From Nocardia paucivorans NBRC 100373 (GTDB lineage: Bacteria; Actinomycetota; Actinomycetes; Mycobacteriales; Mycobacteriaceae): a stretch of DNA of 64,000 nucleotides. The stretch lies in assembly GCF_000308675.1 (NCBI RefSeq), contig NZ_BAGE01000001.1, positions 171,746 to 235,745 on the forward strand, given 5' to 3'. A model generated the notes under the pieces. That model saw nothing but the letters and a program-made list of their open reading frames with translations. It was not told where the DNA came from and did no database searches. Of this stretch, positions 60,607 to 64,000 are shown one piece after another; the stretch's first letter is position 1; each line of letters starts with the position of its first letter. The position numbers and the translations under genes are program-made.

Positions 60607-60639
60607 CGGTTCGGCCCGGCCGACCAACGGGGTCCGGTC

Positions 60640-61470
60640 CTACCGGCCCGGTGGCCCGCCCGGTCGGTCCAGGACTACCAGGGTGCCGCCGGCGAATTTG
60701 TCGTGCCAGCCCTGTTTGTTCGGATCTTTGTCGAGGGTGACGGCGATGTAGATCATCAGCACGAGCCCGATCAGCGGTCCGAGGTAGGGGATGATACTCA
60801 CTGCCAGGTAGCTGTTGCGCCGGATGGCTACCGGGGCGGGGACCGTGGCCGCGCCCTCGGGCGCGAGTACGCGCATATGCAGCATCTTCTTGCCCAGCGT
60901 TGCACCGCTGTTCGTTTCCATCAACACGAAATAGCCGAAGACGATGGCGAAGAACAGCATGTAGCCGAGCAGGGAGAGTGCGGTGCCCAGATCCGAGAGA
61001 AAATAGCTCAGGATTCCACCGGGGATACCCGCGATGGCGCTGTCGATCAGCCGTGCTCCGAACCGAGGCCCCAGACCAGCGGGATTACCGACGTCCGGCG
61101 ACTGTCCGTAGGGCTCGCGGGTGTATCGCGGTGGGGCCGCGTACTCCGCGCCTTCGTACACCGGTTCCGGGGCTCCGTCCGGTTGCCATTCGGCGGGATT
61201 CGGACTGTACGGTGGTGGGCTCCCGGCCTGGTTCGGGGGCCGTAGCAGGTGCAGCGGTTGGGTCGCCAACCATCCGTCGGAGCCCGGAGCGAAACCCGGG
61301 GGTGGGGTAGGGCCGCGCTGCCATTCGGCAGGGTCCGGGCTGTGGGGCGGTGGGGCCATCTGCCGGGTCCCCGGTGGCCCGGGTGGCGGTTTCGGCCCGG
61401 GGTGGGGTCGACCGCCGGGCGGCGGTGTATACCGCGGATGTTGGTCGGGTGCGTGTCCACCGCTGGTCAT
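60640..61470 (-). CDS. RDD family membrane protein with proline-rich N-terminus
   Basis: A 276-aa protein. The first ~135 residues are Pro/Gly-rich with a repeated PDPAEWQ/PNPAEWQ motif. The RDD domain then starts at GLGPRFGARLIDSAIAG (Arg and Asp of the RDD pattern), with three or four membrane segments and TLGKKMLHMRV. RDD proteins are small membrane proteins, some acting in ion exchange; the role here is unknown. The ATG at 61470 begins the protein. The open frame further upstream runs inside gluQRS and is not used. Confidence 0.88.
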   Translation of the reverse strand: MTSGGHAPDQHPRYTPPPGGRPHPGPKPPPGPPGTRQMAPPPHSPDPAEWQRGPTPPPGFAPGSDGWLATQPLHLLRPPNQAGSPPPYSPNPAEWQPDGAPEPVYEGAEYAAPPRYTREPYGQSPDVGNPAGLGPRFGARLIDSAIAGIPGGILSYFLSDLGTALSLLGYMLFFAIVFGYFVLMETNSGATLGKKMLHMRVLAPEGAATVPAPVAIRRNSYLAVSIIPYLGPLIGLVLMIYIAVTLDKDPNKQGWHDKFAGGTLVVLDRPGGPPGR

Positions 61471-61514
61471 AGCGCATACCTCGTCCTGCTCGCCGAGACC
61501 GGTCGTCGGGTACG

Positions 61515-62486
61515 TTACGGACAACGATCCATTTGCAACAACCCATCCGAGTCGAGGGTCCACGGCCGGTGTGGTAGTCGCGTGGGATCGAATTCGTCGA
61601 GCAGTTCCGCGGCGGTGCGGCCGGTGAATCCGAGTGATCGGGCCAGCGCCCCGATCACGTCCTCGACGCTGTCTCCGAGGGCGAGTCGATCGGCGAGGGT
61701 CACCGCGCCGTCGCGTTTGGCCAGTCGCTGTCCGGCCCGGTTGAGGACCAGGGGGACGTGCACGTAGTGCGGTACCGGTAGGCCGAGCAGGGTGGCCAGA
61801 TATGCCTGTCGGGGTGTCGAGGCGAGCAGGTCGTCGCCGCGCACCACCTGGTCCACGCCCATATCCGCGTCGTCCACCACCACGGCCAGGTTGTAGGCGG
61901 GCACACCGTCGCCGCGCCACAGCACCACATCGTCGACCAGGCCGCGATAGCGGCCGTGTAGTAGATCGGTGACCTCGAAATCGGTGCGGGGCGTCCGCAG
62001 CCGCAGTGCCGCGGGCCGGCCGGAGTCGCGGCGCCGGTGCAGTTCGCGGACACTCAGGTTGCGGCAGGTGCCGGGATAGGCGCCCAGTGGGCCGTGTGGT
62101 GCGGTGGCCGCCTGCTGGATCTCCCGCCGGGTGCAGAAGCACTCGTAGGTCAGGCCCGCCTCGGTGAGTCGGTCGATCGCCGCCCGGTAGTGCGCCATCC
62201 GATCCGATTGGCGGATCACCGGACCGTCCCAGTCCAACCCGATGCGGGCCAGATCATCGAGTTGACGTTGCGCAGCTCCTGGTCGGACCCGGTCCAGATC
62301 GTCCACGCGCAGGACGAATCGACGGCCGGTGGACCGGGCGAACAGCCAGGCCAGCAGGGCGGTCCGCAGATTGCCCAGGTGCAGGTCGCCCGAGGGGCTC
62401 GGCGCGTACCGACCGGCCCCACCGAGATACGGCGGGGTCGTGGGTGCGCGGACGGCGGTATCAGGGACGGTCGGCATCCTCGCCAT
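61515..62486 (-). CDS. gluQRS: Glutamyl-Q tRNA(Asp) synthetase
   Basis: A 323-aa truncated glutamyl-tRNA synthetase without an anticodon-binding domain. It activates glutamate and attaches it to queuosine in tRNA-Asp. It has the HIGH-type motif SGDLHLGNLRTALLAW, the zinc ligands CFC and YPGTCR, and the KMSKS-like RLAKRDG. The presence of tgt and a queuosine-precursor transporter 2-4 kb away gives it a substrate. Its start overlaps the end of the upstream DUF309 gene, so they form an operon. A downstream ATG at 62477 is an alternative. Confidence 0.93.
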   Translation of the reverse strand: MARMPTVPDTAVRAPTTPPYLGGAGRYAPSPSGDLHLGNLRTALLAWLFARSTGRRFVLRVDDLDRVRPGAAQRQLDDLARIGLDWDGPVIRQSDRMAHYRAAIDRLTEAGLTYECFCTRREIQQAATAPHGPLGAYPGTCRNLSVRELHRRRDSGRPAALRLRTPRTDFEVTDLLHGRYRGLVDDVVLWRGDGVPAYNLAVVVDDADMGVDQVVRGDDLLASTPRQAYLATLLGLPVPHYVHVPLVLNRAGQRLAKRDGAVTLADRLALGDSVEDVIGALARSLGFTGRTAAELLDEFDPTRLPHRPWTLDSDGLLQMDRCP

Positions 62487-63051
62487 GGTATGTGTCAGGG
62501 GCGGGTCGGGACTGTGAGGTGGGCGACCGGTCGGTTTCCGATTCGGCCGGCGGGTCGACGCACAGACGCGGCATCAGCGGCCCGTCGGTAATGGTCGCTC
62601 CGGCGGCCAGTGCGGACAGTAGTTTCTCCGCGTGGGCGATCAGGCCGGGACCGTCGATACGGTAGGGCAGGGCGGAAGGGGGATGACCCGCGGCGGCGGG
62701 GTCGAAGGCGGCGAGTCTATCGATGGCGCGGGTCAGTAGTGTGCGCGCGCCCTTGGGGTTGTTCCGCTGGATATGGGTGAGACCCACCGCGTACTGGGCC
62801 AGCCCCTGCCAGAGCATCCGTTCGGCGGCGGGCCCCTTCTTCCAGGCGGACTCGAGTACCTCGTGGGCGTTGAAGGCCAGGCCTTCGTCGAGAAGCCGTT
62901 GGGCGTAGGAGAGGGTCTGTTCCGGCGGAAGGTCCAGGTCGTCGGGGATACGGGGGACCCCGATGCTGCCCGGTGGCAGCGGTCGCCCGTATCGGTCGCG
63001 CGGTCGTGCGTTGGCCGCGCGACCCGTTGCATCGCGATCACGTTCCACCAT
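62461..63051 (-). CDS. DUF309 domain protein
   Basis: A 196-aa soluble helical protein. The DUF309 core lies at residues 45-110: LLDEGLAFNAHEVLESAWK contains the conserved H-E pair, followed by LWQGLAQYAVGLTHIQRNN. The N-terminal 30 residues are Arg-rich and the C-terminus is disordered. The function of the family is unknown. Overlap of 26 bases with gluQRS suggests coupling. The ATG at 63051 is chosen; the frame stays open to 63129. Confidence 0.85.
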   Translation of the reverse strand: MVERDRDATGRAANARPRDRYGRPLPPGSIGVPRIPDDLDLPPEQTLSYAQRLLDEGLAFNAHEVLESAWKKGPAAERMLWQGLAQYAVGLTHIQRNNPKGARTLLTRAIDRLAAFDPAAAGHPPSALPYRIDGPGLIAHAEKLLSALAAGATITDGPLMPRLCVDPPAESETDRSPTSQSRPAPDTYHGEDADRP

Positions 63052-63502
63052 GGCACCATCATCCACACCGCGGGGTGGTCGTCCGTTCAGGTGGGGTCTC
63101 GGCGCATTGATCAACACCCGAATATGCAACTATTACTACTCACTATTGTTGGGTGTAAGAATCCATCTACCAGCCATTTCTTCGGTGCAGGGCAATTTAT
63201 TGGCAACATGTCACCTTCACTTGGGCGGCAAAAGCGTTGGCGCTCTGGGCAAGAGCTCGGCAAACCGCTACCGAACCCGGTAGTGAACTGCTAGGGTGCA
63301 TGGCGCGGCAGCAGCCCACGAGGGCGTTTTCGCCGTAAGAGCGTTGTGTCCACGGAAGTGTGAATGCACTCTCGACACCGTCGAAGATTTCGCGCTATCC
63401 CCGGGCACATCGCAATATTCGACGTATGGCGTCGGATAGCAGTGCGAGTTAGTAGGTCTGGAAAACGAATTTCGTGATCGATGCAGCAAAGGAGTCAGTA
63501 CC
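63052..63502. other. 450-base intergenic stretch with an AT-rich patch
   Basis: No convincing gene is seen. The part around 63115-63205 is unusually AT-rich for this genome (CAACTATTACTACTCACTA, GGCAATTTATTGGC). A 6-bp inverted repeat CTACCG-AACC-CGGTAG lies at 63268-63283 and could be an operator or part of a promoter for the gene at 63503. Nothing else is recognised. Confidence 0.5.
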
Positions 63503-63712
63503 GTGAAGGTTGATACGACGGGCGCTGTATGGCGTAAGAGTTCATACAGCGGTCCGGACGGGAACTGCGTGGAAGTGGCATTTCTCGGCGACGGAAACGT
63601 AGCGGTTCGAGATACCAAGGACCGTGGAAACGGGCCGATGCTGACCTTTGGTCCCGCCGAGTGGAGCGCTTTCCTGTCCGGAATGTCGGGTAAGACCTTC
63701 CGTCACGCCTGA
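63503..63712 (+). CDS. DUF397 domain protein
   Basis: A 69-residue actinobacterial protein with the DUF397 pattern WRKSSYSGPDGNCVEVAF, VAVRDTKD and FGPAEWSAFLSGM. DUF397 proteins usually accompany an XRE regulator and act with it in development or antibiotic control. No such regulator is adjacent inside the window, although a decayed one lies at 48489. GTG start with AAAGGAG eight bases upstream. Confidence 0.9.
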   Translation: MKVDTTGAVWRKSSYSGPDGNCVEVAFLGDGNVAVRDTKDRGNGPMLTFGPAEWSAFLSGMSGKTFRHA

Positions 63713-63841
63713 TAAACAACCTCGGGCGCCGATCGGGGCAGGCCCCGGGCCGGAAAGGACGGCTCGGGGCCTGTGTGAAATTCGAACCCGGAATTCTCGG
63801 TTCCCGAGCGTTCGGAACGATATGCGAAATTTGTCCGGTAT

Positions 63842-64000
63842 TCAGTGCCCGTGGCCGTCGGTGCTCGTGTCCTGAACCTTGCGCAGTACGGCGAGTTGCC
63901 GATGCTCTTCGATATGTTCCCGGGCCAGATTGTGTGTGGATTCCTCCGGCGGGTCCGGACGCAGTAGGGAACCGGTACCCGGTTTGCCGGCCGCCCCCAG
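63842..64000 (-). CDS. C-terminal end of an unidentified protein (partial)
   Basis: An open minus-strand frame of 52 codons runs to the right edge and stops at 63842. The residues are polar and end in a His/Asp/Gly-rich tail (NLAREHIEEHRQLAVLRKVQ, DTSTDGHGH). Codon use is GC3-rich like the neighbours. It is probably the last exon-like piece of a gene whose body lies outside the window; the family is not recognisable. Confidence 0.45.
   Translation of the reverse strand: MGAAGKPGTGSLLRPDPPEESTHNLAREHIEEHRQLAVLRKVQDTSTDGHGH

Overview
The window looks like the chromosome of a mycolic-acid-containing, high-GC actinomycete of the order Mycobacteriales, most probably a Nocardia. The evidence is the arabinogalactan/mycolate gene set (Pks13 tail, AccD4, two Emb arabinosyltransferases, AftA, DprE1/DprE2, GlfT1/GlfT2, RmlABC, the Wzm/Wzt galactan exporter), the bacterial proteasome activator, a mycothiol-dependent enzyme family and a DUF397 protein. 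Gene order partly follows the M. tuberculosis Rv3753c-Rv3808c neighbourhood, with rearrangements. The genus is an inference from family content, not from a search.

Layout. 1-2.1 kb: end of pks13 and accD4 (mycolate condensation). 2.2-15.8 kb: a cyclophilin, two convergent emb genes with a small ORF and a strong hairpin between them, a TetR regulator, aftA, dprE2-dprE1 and a GtrA protein. 16-20.3 kb: rmlC-rmlA and rmlB (dTDP-rhamnose), with a secreted protein of unknown function between them. 20.3-23.5 kb: a Gtr-like module (DUF2142 membrane protein, GT2 glycosyltransferase, GtrA). 23.6-29.6 kb: glfT2, an SDR, glfT1 and the galactan ABC exporter. 29.7-37.5 kb: bpa, a class-V aminotransferase-like protein without its lysine, a quinone oxidoreductase, a lactate 2-monooxygenase, a secreted esterase, hisC2/pat and a dienelactone-hydrolase-like protein, punctuated by tRNA genes.

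37.7-45.5 kb is the accessory part. After a tRNA-Arg there is a small HTH gene with a dyad at its promoter and the wreck of a flavin monooxygenase gene. Next comes a restriction-modification cassette (GIY-YIG nuclease, C5-methyltransferase, Vsr) between two diverged 317-bp direct repeats. The repeats are copies of the monooxygenase/tetR gene junction. A TetR regulator, a mycothiol-dependent enzyme and a second Vsr plus C5-methyltransferase pair follow.

45.6-64 kb returns to housekeeping genes: a glycolipid-binding-type protein, tyrA, tRNA adenosine deaminase with its companion protein, and a tRNA-Ser. Then come a decayed XRE/TPR regulator, an MMPL exporter with a divergent TetR gene and operator, an Rrf2 regulator and a two-subunit ABC exporter. 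Its subunit junction holds a 72-bp tandem duplication that encodes a 48-residue peptide. After this come tgt, a queuosine-precursor transporter and gluQRS (queuosine salvage and tRNA-Asp modification) with DUF4190, RDD and DUF309 genes, and finally DUF397.

How it works together: most of the first 30 kb builds the cell-wall core. Rml enzymes make the rhamnose linker sugar, GlfT1/GlfT2 build galactan, Wzm/Wzt is the expected exporter, DprE1/E2 supply decaprenyl-phosphoryl arabinose, AftA and Emb proteins add arabinan, and Pks13/AccD4 supply mycolates. The most unusual items are the repeat-flanked R-M cassette, the tandem-duplicated ABC gene junction, and the Gtr-like module inside the cell-wall locus.
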